Positions 29,166 through 38,240 of a stretch of DNA of 64,000 nt are shown here, one piece after another. The stretch lies in NCBI RefSeq assembly GCF_016907085.1, contig NZ_JAFBBJ010000001.1, positions 1,116,001-1,180,000 of the forward strand. Direction: 5' to 3'. The position numbers and the translations under genes were made by a program. A model generated the notes under the pieces. It was not told where the DNA came from. It was given only the letters and a program-made list of their open reading frames with translations, and ran no database searches. How positions within the stretch are numbered: the first letter of the stretch is position 1; every line of letters begins with the position of its first letter. This DNA is from Clavibacter michiganensis (GTDB lineage Bacteria; Actinomycetota; Actinomycetes; Actinomycetales; Microbacteriaceae).

Positions 29166-29624
29166 ATGACCGACCCGACCCCCGACCCCGCGACGACCGC
29201 GCCCGACGCGCACGTCCACCGCTTTGAGGAGCCCGGCGCCGCGACCGGGGACGGCCCCTCCGCCGCGGGCGTCGCCGACGACGACACCGCCGACTTCGTC
29301 GCCGACCAGTACGCGCGCGACATCGCCGAGGTCTCCGCCGTCGAGGTCATCACGACCACGGCCGTCCACCTCATGAGCGCCGCGGCCGTGAAGTGCGGGC
29401 TCGCCGACGATCCCGCCACGCAGACCGACCTCGCCGAGGCGCGGAAGCTGATCATCTCGCTCGCGGGGCTCGTCACCGCCGCCTCCCCGGAGCTGGGCGA
29501 CCAGCACGCGCGCAGCCTGCGCGACGGCCTGCGCTCCCTGCAGCTCGCGTTCCGCGAGGCCTCGCCCTACCCCGACGCCGTGGGCAAGGGCCCGGGCGAG
29601 AAGTACACCGGGCCCGTCTCCTAG
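29166..29624 (+). CDS. DUF1844 family protein
   Basis: 152 residues. The conserved part is [22 protein letters not shown] through [16 protein letters not shown] and [20 protein letters not shown] (residues about 60-140), matching small actinobacterial DUF1844 proteins found beside infC. The N-terminal 50 residues are Asp/Pro-rich and variable. AGGAGG lies 6 bases before the ATG. The biochemical function is unknown. Confidence 0.85.
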   Translation: MTDPTPDPATTAPDAHVHRFEEPGAATGDGPSAAGVADDDTADFVADQYARDIAEVSAVEVITTTAVHLMSAAAVKCGLADDPATQTDLAEARKLIISLAGLVTAASPELGDQHARSLRDGLRSLQLAFREASPYPDAVGKGPGEKYTGPVS

Positions 29625-29683
29625 GAGCACCGGACCCCGGGTCGCGCCCGCCGCCGCCGCGGCGCTGGAGCGCGGCCCGCGTC

Positions 29684-30451
29684 TCAGCCGGCCGAGATGA
29701 TCCGGAGCCCCATGCTGTCGACACGGTCGGCGAGCACCGCGCTCCGCGACCACTCCCCCTGCAGCCGCGCGAGCAGCGCATCGAGAGCCGGGCGATCGAG
29801 GCCGTCGACGAGTTCCAGCGCGATCGTCAGCTCCGGGCCCTCGAGGCGCGCGCGCGGATCCCCCGGTGCGGTGCTCAGGCCCACGACCGCGGGCTCCTCG
29901 ACCACGCTCGCCTCCAGCGCCGCGGCGACCTCGGGATCCTCGGGGCTCGGGATCCACGGCAGCGACCGCGCGACCGCCCACACCGCCGGACGCCGGAGCA
30001 CGAACTCGGTGTCGGACCCCGGGTCGACGACCACGAGGTCGGTCTCCTCGCTCGCCGCGGCCAGCGCCACGCGGACGGCGTCGGCGGGGACGGGACGCGC
30101 CTTCGCGTTCCACCTGCCCATCGCGGCGACGGACGTGAAGACCGGCATGACGGTGCGGCCGTCGGGGCCGGCGACCGTGATGATCGACAGCTCGGCGCTC
30201 TTGTCGGCCGTCAGGCCGTGCGCGCCCTCGCCCTCCTCGCCGAGGCGGGCGACGAGCGGGATCAGGAGGCGCGCATCGCGGAGCGCGTCGACGACCGCCG
30301 CCTGACCGACCTCGCCGCGACCGTGCCGCGCGAGCGCCTCCGCGACGGCGGGCGGCGCGGAGCCGTCGTCGTCCGGGAACGGCGTGGGCTCGAACGAGCG
30401 ACCCGCCCAGGGGGTCCCGGCCGAGTCGGCGTGCGGAGCGGATCCGGTCAT
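29684..30451 (-). CDS. SseB-domain protein of the histidine cluster
   Basis: 255 residues. The central [41 protein letters not shown] and [18 protein letters not shown] match the SseB N-terminal domain. It overlaps priA by four bases (ATGA) and is translationally coupled. In actinobacteria an SseB-like gene often follows priA; its role is not known. Confidence 0.85.
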   Translation of the reverse strand: MTGSAPHADSAGTPWAGRSFEPTPFPDDDGSAPPAVAEALARHGRGEVGQAAVVDALRDARLLIPLVARLGEEGEGAHGLTADKSAELSIITVAGPDGRTVMPVFTSVAAMGRWNAKARPVPADAVRVALAAASEETDLVVVDPGSDTEFVLRRPAVWAVARSLPWIPSPEDPEVAAALEASVVEEPAVVGLSTAPGDPRARLEGPELTIALELVDGLDRPALDALLARLQGEWSRSAVLADRVDSMGLRIISAG

Positions 30452-31197
30452 CGATCCCCGGCGACGTCGAGCGCCTCGCCGAGCGTGAAGGCACCGGCGT
30501 ACAGGGCCTTGCCCACGATCGCCCCCTCGAGGCCGAGCGGCACCAGCTCGCGGAGCGCGGCGATGTCGTCGAGGCTCGAGACGCCGCCGGAGGCGACGAC
30601 CGGGCGCTCGGTGCGCTCGAGCACGTCACGGAGGAGCTGGAGGTTCGGGCCCTGGAGCGTGCCGTCCTTCGTGACGTCGGTGACGACGTAGCGCGCGCAT
30701 CCGGCGTCCTCGAGGCGCTCGAGCACCTCCCAGATGTCGCCGCCGTCCTGGGTCCAGCCGCGCGCGGAGAGGGTGCGCCCGCGGACATCGAGCCCGACCG
30801 CGACGGCCTCGCCGTGCTGCGCGATGACGCTGGCGGCCCACTCGGGGTTCTCCAGCGCCGCGGTGCCGAGGTTGATCCGGGTCGCGCCGCTCTCGAGCGC
30901 CACGTCGAGCGACCGGTCGTCGCGGATCCCGCCGGACAGCTCGATCTGCACGCCGTCGATGGCGCGGATCACGCGGGAGATGACCGACAGGTTGTCGCCG
31001 CGGCCGAAGGCGGCGTCGAGGTCGACGAGGTGCAGCCACTCGGCACCCTGCTCCGCCCAGTCGCGGGCGGCGTCGACGGGATCGCCGTAGCCGGTCTCCG
31101 TCCCGGCTGCGCCCTGCGTCAGGCGGACGGCCTGCCCGCCCGCCACGTCGACGGCGGGCAGCAGGGTCAGGCGGGGGGTGCTGGTGAACTCGCTCAT
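30448..31197 (-). CDS. priA: Phosphoribosyl isomerase (HisA/PriA type)
   Basis: 249-residue TIM barrel that isomerises ProFAR in histidine synthesis. [18 protein letters not shown] carries the catalytic Asp on strand 1; [50 protein letters not shown] (second catalytic Asp) and [12 protein letters not shown] follow. Actinobacterial PriA commonly also performs the TrpF reaction; whether this one does depends on whether trpF exists elsewhere. GGAAGG precedes the ATG. Confidence 0.93.
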   Translation of the reverse strand: MSEFTSTPRLTLLPAVDVAGGQAVRLTQGAAGTETGYGDPVDAARDWAEQGAEWLHLVDLDAAFGRGDNLSVISRVIRAIDGVQIELSGGIRDDRSLDVALESGATRINLGTAALENPEWAASVIAQHGEAVAVGLDVRGRTLSARGWTQDGGDIWEVLERLEDAGCARYVVTDVTKDGTLQGPNLQLLRDVLERTERPVVASGGVSSLDDIAALRELVPLGLEGAIVGKALYAGAFTLGEALDVAGDR

Positions 31198-31262
31198 GGG
31201 GGCCTTCCATCGATCGGGCGTGCGGGCGGGGCCGTCGGCGACGGCGGATGCGGATGCGGGCG

Positions 31263-31904
31263 TCAGGCGGCGCGGAGGGTGCCGAGCCAGTTCGCGAGCA
31301 GCCGGATCCCGGCGGCCCCCGACTTCTCGGGGTGGAACTGCGTGGCGCTGAGCGGGCCGTTCTCGACGGCCGCGACGAACCGCTCACCGTGCGTGGCCCA
31401 CGTGACGCGGGGCGCCGGCAGCGGCGGGAGCGGATCGATGCCCCACGAGCGCGCGGCGTACGAGTGCACGAAGTAGAACCGCTCGTCCTCGAGACCCGCG
31501 AACAGCGCGGATCCCTCGGGGACGTCGACGGTGTTCCAGCCCATGTGCGGCAGCACGTCGGACTCGATGCGATCGACCGTACCGGGCCACTCCCCCAGGC
31601 CCGCGACGTCGACGTCGCGCTCGACGCCGCGGTCGAACATGACCTGCATGCCGACGCAGATGCCGAGGACGGGGCGCCCTCCCGCGAGACGGCGGTCGAC
31701 GACCCGGTCGCCGCCGGCCGCCCGCAGCGCCGTCATGACGGCCGAGAAGGCGCCGACGCCGGGGACGAGGAGGCCGTCCGCCTCATGGGCTCGCTTCGGG
31801 TCGCCCGTCAGCTCGACGTCCGCGCCGGCCAGCTCGAGCGCCTTGACGGCGGAGTGGACGTTGCCGCTCCCGTAGTCGAGGACGACGACGGAGGCCCGCG
31901 TCAC
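31263..31904 (-). CDS. hisH: Imidazole glycerol phosphate synthase, glutaminase subunit
   Basis: 213 residues, class I glutamine amidotransferase supplying ammonia to His[22 protein letters not shown], the nucleophile in [26 protein letters not shown] and the catalytic His-x-Glu in TQFHPEKSG are intact. The GTG start overlaps the hisB stop by four bases. HisF is not in the window. Confidence 0.96.
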   Translation of the reverse strand: MTRASVVVLDYGSGNVHSAVKALELAGADVELTGDPKRAHEADGLLVPGVGAFSAVMTALRAAGGDRVVDRRLAGGRPVLGICVGMQVMFDRGVERDVDVAGLGEWPGTVDRIESDVLPHMGWNTVDVPEGSALFAGLEDERFYFVHSYAARSWGIDPLPPLPAPRVTWATHGERFVAAVENGPLSATQFHPEKSGAAGIRLLANWLGTLRAA

Positions 31905-32509
31905 AGCGCGCCCTTCGTGGACGGGATGCCGGAGACGCGCGGGTCGAGCTCCTTGGCGAGACGGAACGCGCGAGCGAAGGACTTGAATTCGGCCTCCGCG
32001 ATGTGGTGGGGGTCCCGCCCGCCGAGCACGGTGACGTGCACCGTGAGGCCCGCGTGGAACGTGATGGCCTCGAAGACGTGGCGGACCATGGATCCGGTGA
32101 AGTGGCCGCCGATGAGGTGCATCTCGAAGCCGGCGGGCTCACCCGAGTGCGCGAGGAACGGACGGCCGGAGATGTCGACGACCGACTGCACCAGGGCCTC
32201 GTCGAGCGGGACGAGCGCGTCGCCGAAGCGGGCGATGCCGGACTTGTCACCCAGCGCCTCGCGGATGGCCTGACCGAGCACGATCCCCACGTCCTCCACG
32301 GTGTGGTGCACGTCGATGTGCGTGTCTCCCGTGGCGGTGACCTTCAGGTCGGTGAGCGAGTGCTTCGCGAAGGCGGTGAGCATGTGGTCGTAGAACGGGA
32401 CCGACGTGCTGATCTCGGAGGCACCGGTGCCGTCGAGGTCGAGCTGGAGATCGATGCGGGACTCGCTGGTCTGCCGCGTGACGTGCGCGGTGCGCGCGAG
32501 GGTGCTCAT
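31901..32509 (-). CDS. hisB: Imidazoleglycerol-phosphate dehydratase
   Basis: 202 residues, Mn-dependent dehydratase. Metal-binding blocks [27 protein letters not shown] and [18 protein letters not shown] are present. I chose the ATG at 32509 because TAGCAT (32517-32522) ends exactly 7 bases upstream, favouring a leaderless start; the ATG at 32518 lies inside that hexamer. The usual actinobacterial neighbours hisD and hisC are not upstream. Confidence 0.95.
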   Translation of the reverse strand: MSTLARTAHVTRQTSESRIDLQLDLDGTGASEISTSVPFYDHMLTAFAKHSLTDLKVTATGDTHIDVHHTVEDVGIVLGQAIREALGDKSGIARFGDALVPLDEALVQSVVDISGRPFLAHSGEPAGFEMHLIGGHFTGSMVRHVFEAITFHAGLTVHVTVLGGRDPHHIAEAEFKSFARAFRLAKELDPRVSGIPSTKGAL

Positions 32510-32618
32510 GGTCTCCATGCTACCGATCGCATCCCGCCGGACCGCCGCCCTCCCGGCCGCCACCGGGAGCGACGACGGCCTCCGCGCACGATCGCCGCGC
32601 GATCGCGCCGGCGCCGGA

Positions 32619-33014
32619 TCAGTGGGCGTACTGAGCGGGGACGGCGAGCTGCTGGCCGGCCGCGACGTCCGACGAGGGGAGCCGGTTGAGATCGACGACC
32701 GACGCGATGACATCGCGCGGGTCGGCCGACGGCGCGATCTCCTCGGCGAGGTCCCACAGGGACTGGCCGCTCGACACGGTGACGTATTCGAACGTGGTGC
32801 CCGACGCGTCCTTCGACGCGACGGCCGCACCGCCGTTGAGGGCGACGAGCCCGGCGCCCAACGCCAGGGGAGCCGCGACCAGCGCGGTGAGGACGAGACG
32901 CCCGCGGCGCGTGATGCGCAGGCGCGTGCGGGGCGCGACGGCGGCCTCCGCGACGGGTGCGACAGTCGGGCCGGCGGGGGTGATGGCTGCGGTGGTGGTG
33001 GCTGCGGTGTTCAT
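32619..33014 (-). CDS. LysM membrane protein divergent from lexA (SOS-regulated, DivS/ChiZ-like position)
   Basis: 131 residues. A basic patch [11 protein letters not shown] precedes one transmembrane helix (about 48-70: [20 protein letters not shown]), then a single LysM domain ([19 protein letters not shown] through [18 protein letters not shown]) outside the membrane. The ATG at 33014 has AGAGGT at 4 bases. A LysM protein divergent from lexA matches mycobacterial ChiZ (Rv2719c) and corynebacterial DivS, damage-induced cell-division suppressors. Its promoter is overlapped by an SOS box. The function is inferred from position and architecture, not from close sequence similarity. Confidence 0.8.
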   Translation of the reverse strand: MNTAATTTAAITPAGPTVAPVAEAAVAPRTRLRITRRGRLVLTALVAAPLALGAGLVALNGGAAVASKDASGTTFEYVTVSSGQSLWDLAEEIAPSADPRDVIASVVDLNRLPSSDVAAGQQLAVPAQYAH

Positions 33015-33146
33015 GGTGACCTCTCGTGCGAGACGGTGGGGCGTCGATGCGACGCGCTCGGCGGTGCAGTGCGGTACGGCATGCGATGCGGGTCGAGCAG
33101 CTCGCACCCGGCTCTCGGCCGGGAGAGCCGGGTGCGAAGCTGTGTT

Positions 33147-33178
33147 CCGAACATACATTCGAAACCGGCCCTCCGCAA
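33147..33178 (-). promoter_or_regulatory. SOS box and promoter of the LysM gene
   Basis: On the minus strand TTGCGG (33173-33178), 17 bases, TATGTT (33150-33155). A LexA box at 33147-33162 (CCGAAC-ATAC-ATTCGA on the plus strand) matches 10 of 12 positions of TCGAAC-N4-GTTCGA and covers the -10. Confidence 0.75.
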
Positions 33179-33219
33179 GCCCTCATCGCCTCGATCCGGC
33201 CTCCAGGGGCGCGACACGC

Positions 33220-33260
33220 TCGAACAGGTGTTTGTACGAGGTGCCCCGGCTGGATACAGT
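33220..33260 (+). promoter_or_regulatory. SOS box and promoter of lexA
   Basis: TTGTAC (33232-33237), a 17-base spacer, TACAGT (33255-33260). The LexA box TCGAAC-AGGT-GTTTGT (33220-33235) matches 10 of 12 positions and overlaps the -35, so LexA should repress its own gene. The leader to the ATG at 33375 would be about 108 bases; nothing else was recognised between 33261 and 33374. Confidence 0.72.
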
Positions 33261-33374
33261 TTCGAGTGCCTGGTGTACATCCCATCGGGTACCACCGACA
33301 TCGCCCCGCGAGGGCGTCGGCCCGCCGGGTCGCACGTGCCGCGGAGGCGTCGGCGACGAGAGGCGGGCCGTGGC

Positions 33375-34055
33375 ATGACGGACGAGCGAGCAGCAGGGGG
33401 CGGCGCGACGAGGCGCCGCAAGAGCCTCAGCGAGAAGCAGATCTCGATCCTGGAGTTCATCCAGCGCACCATCGCCGGCCAGGGCTACCCGCCGAGCATG
33501 CGCGAGATCGGCGACGCCGTGGGCCTCGCCTCCCTCTCGAGCGTCACGCACCAGCTCAACCAGCTCGAGCTCTCCGGCTACCTCCGACGCGACCCCAACC
33601 GGCCGCGGGCACTCGAGGTCCTCATCGACCTGCCGGGCACCGGCGCCACGGAGAGCGGCGAGCCGTCCACCCCCGTGGGCGACGCCGCCATGGTGCCCAT
33701 GGTCGGCCGCATCGCCGCGGGCATCCCCATCACCGCGGAGCAGATGGTCGAGGAGGTCTTCCCCCTCCCCCGCCAGCTCGTCGGCAAGGGCGACCTGTTC
33801 ATGCTGCGGGTCGTCGGCGACTCCATGATCGACGCGGCCATCTGCGACGGCGACTGGGTGGTCGTCCGCCAGCAGAAGACCGCGGAGAACGGCGACATCG
33901 TCGCCGCCATGCTCGACGACGAGGCCACCGTCAAGGTGTTCCGCCAGCGTGACGGCCACACGTGGCTGCTCCCCCGCAACAGCGCATTCGAGCCGATCCT
34001 CGGCGACTTCGCCGAGGTCGTCGGCAAGGTCGTCGCGGTCATGCGCTCCGTCTGA
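33375..34055 (+). CDS. lexA: SOS repressor LexA
   Basis: 226 residues. Winged-helix DNA-binding domain at about 17-82 ([39 protein letters not shown]). The RecA-stimulated self-cleavage site is Ala115-Gly116 (RIAAGIP), with the catalytic Ser150 in GDSMID and Lys187 in TVKVFR. Represses the DNA-damage regulon, here at least itself, the LysM gene and recA. The ATG at 33375 has no strong ribosome-binding site; upstream in-frame GTG codons would give an atypical N-terminus. Confidence 0.96.
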   Translation: MTDERAAGGGATRRRKSLSEKQISILEFIQRTIAGQGYPPSMREIGDAVGLASLSSVTHQLNQLELSGYLRRDPNRPRALEVLIDLPGTGATESGEPSTPVGDAAMVPMVGRIAAGIPITAEQMVEEVFPLPRQLVGKGDLFMLRVVGDSMIDAAICDGDWVVVRQQKTAENGDIVAAMLDDEATVKVFRQRDGHTWLLPRNSAFEPILGDFAEVVGKVVAVMRSV

Positions 34056-34068
34056 TCCCCGCGCACGA

Positions 34069-34113
34069 CGCACGAGAGCGGCCGGTCCCCGAGGGGCCGG
34101 CCGCTCTCGTGCG
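34069..34113. terminator. Bidirectional terminator between lexA and hflX
   Basis: A perfect 17-bp stem (34069-34085 with 34097-34113) continues for four more pairs after a one-base bulge, with a short loop, between two convergent genes. It is the strongest simple hairpin in the window. Confidence 0.8.
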
Positions 34114-34139
34114 TGCGGTGGGCGGTGCCGCGGCGCGGA

Positions 34140-35705
34140 TCAGACCGCGGGGACCACCGAGTACGCCTGGACCTGCGCCTGCTGCTCGGCCGTCACGAGC
34201 GCGCGCACGCGCGTGCCCTCCTCGACGTACGAGGTCTCGAGCACCTTGGCGCCGTCGTGCAGCATGGCGACGACCTCGCCGTGCTCGAAGGGCACCAGCA
34301 GATCGACCTCGATGGTGGGCTGCGGCAGCAGCTCCGCGATGCGCCGACGCAGCTCCTCGACGCCCTCGCCCGTGCGGGCCGAGACGAACACGCCCTGCGG
34401 GGCGAGGCCGCGAAGGACGACGCGGTCGCCGTCGGAGGCGAGGTCGCTCTTGTTGAACACGACGATCTCGGGGATGGACGAGGCGTCCACCTCAGCGATG
34501 ACCTCGTGCACGGTCGCGAGCTGCGCCGCGGGATCCGGGTGCGACGCGTCGACGACGTGCACGAGCACGTCGGAGTCGGCCAGCTCCTCCAGCGTCGAGC
34601 GGAACGCCTCGACCAGCTGGTGCGGCAGGTTCCGCACGAATCCGACGGTGTCGGCCAGCGTGTAGAGCTGGCCCTGATCCGTCTCCGTCTTCCGCACGGT
34701 CGCGTCGAGCGTCGCGAACAGGGCGTTCTCGACGAGCACGCCCGCCTTCGTCACCCGGTTGAGCAGCGACGACTTCCCGGCGTTGGTGTAGCCGACGATG
34801 GCGACAGAGGGGACCGCGTGCCGGTCGCGGTTGGCGCGCTTGGTGTCGCGCGCCGGCTTCATCGCCGCGATCTGCTTGCGGAGGCGCGCCATGCGCGTGT
34901 TGATGCGCCGACGGTCGAGCTCGATCTTCGTCTCACCCGGTCCGCGGGATCCCATTCCCGCACCCGCGCCGCCGACCTGGCCACCGGCCTGGCGCGACAT
35001 CGAGTCGCCCCATCCGCGGAGTCGCGGGAGGAGGTACTGCAGCTGCGCGAGCTCGACCTGCGCCTTGCCCTCGCGGCTCTTGGCGTGCTGGCTGAAGATG
35101 TCGAGGATGACGGCGGTGCGGTCGATGACCTTGACCTTCACCACGTCCTCGAGCGCGCGCCGCTGGCTCGGGGCGAGCTCGGTGTCGGCGATGACGGTGT
35201 CGGCGCCGACCGCCGCCACGAGCGCCCGCAGCTCCTCGGCCTTGCCGCGGCCGAAGTAGGTGCTGGGGTCCGGCGTGGGACGGCGCTGCAGCAGTCCGTC
35301 GAGCACGACCGCCCCCGCGGTCTCCGCGAGGGCCGCGAGCTCGCGCATGCTGTTCTCGGCGTCGTCGACGGAACCCTGCGAGTACACGCCGATGAGCACG
35401 ACGTTCTCGAGGCGCAGCTGCCGGTACTCGACCTCGGTGACGTCCTCGAGCTCGGTGGAGAGCCCGGGGACGCGACGCAGCGCCTGCCGGTCGGCGCGTT
35501 CGCTCTGGTCACCGTCCGACCCCTGCTCCGTGTCGGGGTTCGCGGACAGGGCCTGCGCGCCGGATCCGCGGAAGAGGGCGTAGCCGGCCGAGCGGTTCTC
35601 CGCTCGTCCGAGGACGCGCGCGACGACGTCGTCCCGGTCGGTGTTCTCGGTGGACGTCGTCGTCGTGTCCGCGGGCTCGTGGTCGTGCTCGTCGTGCGTT
35701 GTCAT
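34140..35705 (-). CDS. hflX: GTPase HflX
   Basis: 521 residues. HflX N-domain with VVLIGVYSQGS, PDPSTYFGRGKAEELRALV and IADTELAPSQRR; the Gly-rich linker GGQVGGAGAGMGSRGPGETK; G domain with G1 GYTNAGKSSLLN, G3 DTVGF and G4 NKSD. It binds 50S subunits and rescues stalled ribosomes or splits 70S. The N-terminus (about 75 residues) is an acidic variable extension. TACGAT (35714-35719) is 8 bases before the ATG; GGGAG lies in between. Confidence 0.95.
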   Translation of the reverse strand: MTTHDEHDHEPADTTTTSTENTDRDDVVARVLGRAENRSAGYALFRGSGAQALSANPDTEQGSDGDQSERADRQALRRVPGLSTELEDVTEVEYRQLRLENVVLIGVYSQGSVDDAENSMRELAALAETAGAVVLDGLLQRRPTPDPSTYFGRGKAEELRALVAAVGADTVIADTELAPSQRRALEDVVKVKVIDRTAVILDIFSQHAKSREGKAQVELAQLQYLLPRLRGWGDSMSRQAGGQVGGAGAGMGSRGPGETKIELDRRRINTRMARLRKQIAAMKPARDTKRANRDRHAVPSVAIVGYTNAGKSSLLNRVTKAGVLVENALFATLDATVRKTETDQGQLYTLADTVGFVRNLPHQLVEAFRSTLEELADSDVLVHVVDASHPDPAAQLATVHEVIAEVDASSIPEIVVFNKSDLASDGDRVVLRGLAPQGVFVSARTGEGVEELRRRIAELLPQPTIEVDLLVPFEHGEVVAMLHDGAKVLETSYVEEGTRVRALVTAEQQAQVQAYSVVPAV

Positions 35706-35713
35706 GTGCTCCC

Positions 35714-35739
35714 ATCGTAGCGCGGGCGTCCGGTATCGT
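35714..35739. promoter_or_regulatory. Compact divergent promoters of hflX and the methyltransferase gene
   Basis: The whole intergenic region is 40 bp. TACGAT on the minus strand (35714-35719) serves hflX and TATCGT on the plus strand (35734-35739) lies 6 bases before the methyltransferase ATG. The two -10 elements are 14 bases apart, so RNA polymerase can hardly occupy both at once. Confidence 0.55.
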
Positions 35740-35745
35740 CCCGGT

Positions 35746-36363
35746 ATGGCCGACGCGCACTACTTCTCCCCGTCGCCGGCCGGACCCCTGCGCACCCGCA
35801 CCATCACGGTCGAGCTGGGCGGACGGACCGTCGACGTCGAGACCGCGGGCGGCGTCTTCAGCCCCGAGCACGTCGACCAGGGCACCCTGGTGCTGCTGCG
35901 CAACGTCCCGGAGCCCCCTGCCGAGGGGCATCTGCTCGACGTGGGCTGCGGCTGGGGTCCCGTGGCGCTCGACCTGGCGATGCGGTCGCCCGCGGCCACC
36001 GTGTGGGCGGTCGACGTGAACGAGCGGGCGCTCGAGCTGACGCGGGCGAACGCCCGGTCCCTCGGTCTCGAGAATGTCCACGCCGTGCTGCCCGATGACG
36101 TCCCCGCCGGCCTCGCGTTCGGCACCGTGTGGTCGAACCCGCCGATCCGCGTCGGCAAGGAGGCGCTGCACGGGATCCTGCTCGACTGGATGCCCCGCCT
36201 CGCGCCGGACGCGGACGCCTGGCTCGTCGTGCAGCGCAACCTGGGATCCGACTCGCTGCAGCGCTGGCTGGTCGACACCCTGCCCGCGGGCCTCGAGACG
36301 ACGCGCGCCGCGTCCGACAAGGGCTTCCGGGTGCTGCGGGTGCACCGCGGCGCGGACTACTAG
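35746..36363 (+). CDS. Class I SAM-dependent methyltransferase (RsmC-like)
   Basis: 205 residues. HYFSPSPAGPLRTRTITVELG and FSPEHVDQGTLVLL, then SAM motif I LLDVGCGWGPVALDLA, AVDVNERALELTRANA, motif IV VWSNPPIRVGKEALH and LVVQRNLGSDSLQRW. NPP and the overall layout match the methyltransferase half of RsmC (rRNA guanine-N2), but the family is broad. The start is fixed by the -10 TATCGT 6 bases upstream (leaderless). Confidence 0.88.
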   Translation: MADAHYFSPSPAGPLRTRTITVELGGRTVDVETAGGVFSPEHVDQGTLVLLRNVPEPPAEGHLLDVGCGWGPVALDLAMRSPAATVWAVDVNERALELTRANARSLGLENVHAVLPDDVPAGLAFGTVWSNPPIRVGKEALHGILLDWMPRLAPDADAWLVVQRNLGSDSLQRWLVDTLPAGLETTRAASDKGFRVLRVHRGADY

Positions 36364-36428
36364 CCGCCCGCCGCCTCCCGCCGCCGCGCCCGCCTCGATC
36401 GCCGGGCACCCGGGTCGGGACGAGCGGG

Positions 36429-37307
36429 TCAGGCCAACGCCACGACCCCGTCGAACACCAGCTCCGCGGGGCCCGAGAGGCCGACGTGCTCGCCGTCCTC
36501 GGTCGGGAACATCCGCACGCCGAGGACGCCGCCCGGCAGCTGGACGCGCCACTGGTGCGGAGCGGCCGCACCCGCCCAGTGCCGCGTCGCGAGGGCGGCG
36601 GCCGCGGCGCCCGTGCCGCAGCTCAGCGTCTCGCCGCTGCCGCGCTCGTGCACGCGCATCGTGATGTGGCCCACGCCGTCGACCACGAGCGGGTCGGCGG
36701 GCACCACGAGCTCCACGTTCGCGCCGTCTGCCGGTTCCGGATCCAGCTGCGGCACGAACGCGAGGTCGGCCTCGGCGAGCTCGTCCTCGCTCGACAGCGC
36801 CACCACCACGTGCGGGTTGCCCACGTCGATGCTGAGGCCCGGGCGCGCGACCTGCAGGTCCTTGGCGCGCACGAGCGGCTCGCCGCCCGCGAGGGACCAC
36901 CGACCGAGGTCGACCTGGAAGCCGGACCCGCTGCGCTGCACCTCCCGGACTCCTGCCCGCGTGCCGATGGGGACCGTCCGGCCCGGAGGCAGCTCGATGA
37001 GACCGTTCTCGATGAGGAAGAGCGTGAAGACGCGGATTCCGTTCCCGCACATCTCGGCGGGGCTGCCGTCGACGTTGCGGTAGTCCATGAACCACTCGGC
37101 GTCCGGGTCCTCGTCGAGGGCGGCGCGGCCCTCCGGGATGCGGCTCGAGAGCACCGCGCGGATCGTCCCGTCGGCGCCGATGCCGAAGTGGCGGTCGCAG
37201 AGCGCCTGCACCTGCGTGTCGGTCAGGTCGATCTCGCCCGCGGGATCCGCGAACAGCACGAAGTCGTTGCCCGTGCCCTGGCCCTTGGTGAACTGCAGGT
37301 CTGCCAT
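36429..37307 (-). CDS. dapF: Diaminopimelate epimerase
   Basis: 292 residues. Converts LL- to meso-diaminopimelate for lysine. Both catalytic cysteines are visible: [10 protein letters not shown] near residue 90 and [13 protein letters not shown] near 225, with [11 protein letters not shown] at the N-terminus. The ATG at 37307 has no Shine-Dalgarno; TAGGCT (37314-37319) ends 6 bases upstream, and its TAG is also the miaA stop codon. dapA and dapB lie 15-20 kb away in the same window. Confidence 0.95.
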   Translation of the reverse strand: MADLQFTKGQGTGNDFVLFADPAGEIDLTDTQVQALCDRHFGIGADGTIRAVLSSRIPEGRAALDEDPDAEWFMDYRNVDGSPAEMCGNGIRVFTLFLIENGLIELPPGRTVPIGTRAGVREVQRSGSGFQVDLGRWSLAGGEPLVRAKDLQVARPGLSIDVGNPHVVVALSSEDELAEADLAFVPQLDPEPADGANVELVVPADPLVVDGVGHITMRVHERGSGETLSCGTGAAAAALATRHWAGAAAPHQWRVQLPGGVLGVRMFPTEDGEHVGLSGPAELVFDGVVALA

Positions 37308-37316
37308 CCCGCCAGC

Positions 37317-38240
37317 CTACGGGCGCGCCGCCGGGAGGGCGTCGAGCGCGTGCGCGAGCAGCCGCTCATCGCGCGCATCGAGCCGCACGGCGTCCGCGTA
37401 GCGGCCGAACCACGACACCTGGCGTCGCGCGTACCGCCGGGTGAGCGCGCGGGTCTCCTCGACGGCCTGCTCCTCCGTCAGCTCCCCCGCGAGCTGCCGG
37501 GCCGCCTGCGCGTAGCCGATGGCGCGGGAGGCGGTGACGCCGTCGGCGAGACCGGCCGGCAGCAGCCCGGCCACCTCGTCCACCAGCCCGTCCTCCCACA
37601 TGCCGGACACGCGGGCGTCGAGCCGCGGCACGAGCTCCTCGCGCGGCAGCGTGAGCGCCAGGATCCGTGCGGGATGCCACGACTGCGGCTCGGCGGACGC
37701 GCGCTCCGGCTGCGGACCCGTGATCTCGACGACCTCCAGCGCCCGTACGAGGCGCCGCCCGTTGTGCGCGCCGATCCGCTGGGCCGCGGCAGGATCGAGC
37801 TCGCGGAGGCGCCGGTGCAGCATGCCCGGCCCCGTCGCCTCGAGCTCCCGCTCCAGGCGCTGCCGGATCTCGGGGTCGGTCCCGGGGAAGTCGTAGTCGA
37901 AGAGCACCGACGAGACGTAGAGGCCGGATCCGCCCACGAGGATCGGGACAGCGCCGCGTTCAAGGATGGCGCTGATGGCCCCGCGCGCCTCGTCCTGGTA
38001 CGCGGCGACGGTGGCCTCCGCGGTCACGTCGAGGACGTCGAGCATGTGGTGCGGCACGCCGCGCCGCTCGGCCTCGGGCAGCTTCGCCGTTCCGATGTCC
38101 ATGCCCCGATAGAGCTGCATGGCGTCGGCGTTGACGATCTCCGCCGCGCGACCCTCGGCCCGCAGGCGCTCCGCGATGTCGAGGGACAGGGCGGACTTGC
38201 CCGTGCCGGTGGCGCCGACGACCGCGACGATCGGGGTCAC
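37317..38240 (-). CDS. miaA: tRNA dimethylallyltransferase
   Basis: 307 residues. Adds the isopentenyl group to A37 of UNN-decoding tRNAs, the substrate of MiaB. P-loop [46 protein letters not shown] and the C-terminal [11 protein letters not shown] and [10 protein letters not shown]. The GTG overlaps the miaB stop by four bases, so both modification enzymes are co-translated. Confidence 0.95.
   Translation of the reverse strand: MTPIVAVVGATGTGKSALSLDIAERLRAEGRAAEIVNADAMQLYRGMDIGTAKLPEAERRGVPHHMLDVLDVTAEATVAAYQDEARGAISAILERGAVPILVGGSGLYVSSVLFDYDFPGTDPEIRQRLERELEATGPGMLHRRLRELDPAAAQRIGAHNGRRLVRALEVVEITGPQPERASAEPQSWHPARILALTLPREELVPRLDARVSGMWEDGLVDEVAGLLPAGLADGVTASRAIGYAQAARQLAGELTEEQAVEETRALTRRYARRQVSWFGRYADAVRLDARDERLLAHALDALPAARP

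Noticed and set aside
33266..33374. An upstream GTG in frame with lexA as the true start
   Set aside because: It would add a Pro/Arg-rich stretch absent from LexA proteins, and the ATG at 33375 gives the standard N-terminus before the DNA-binding domain.
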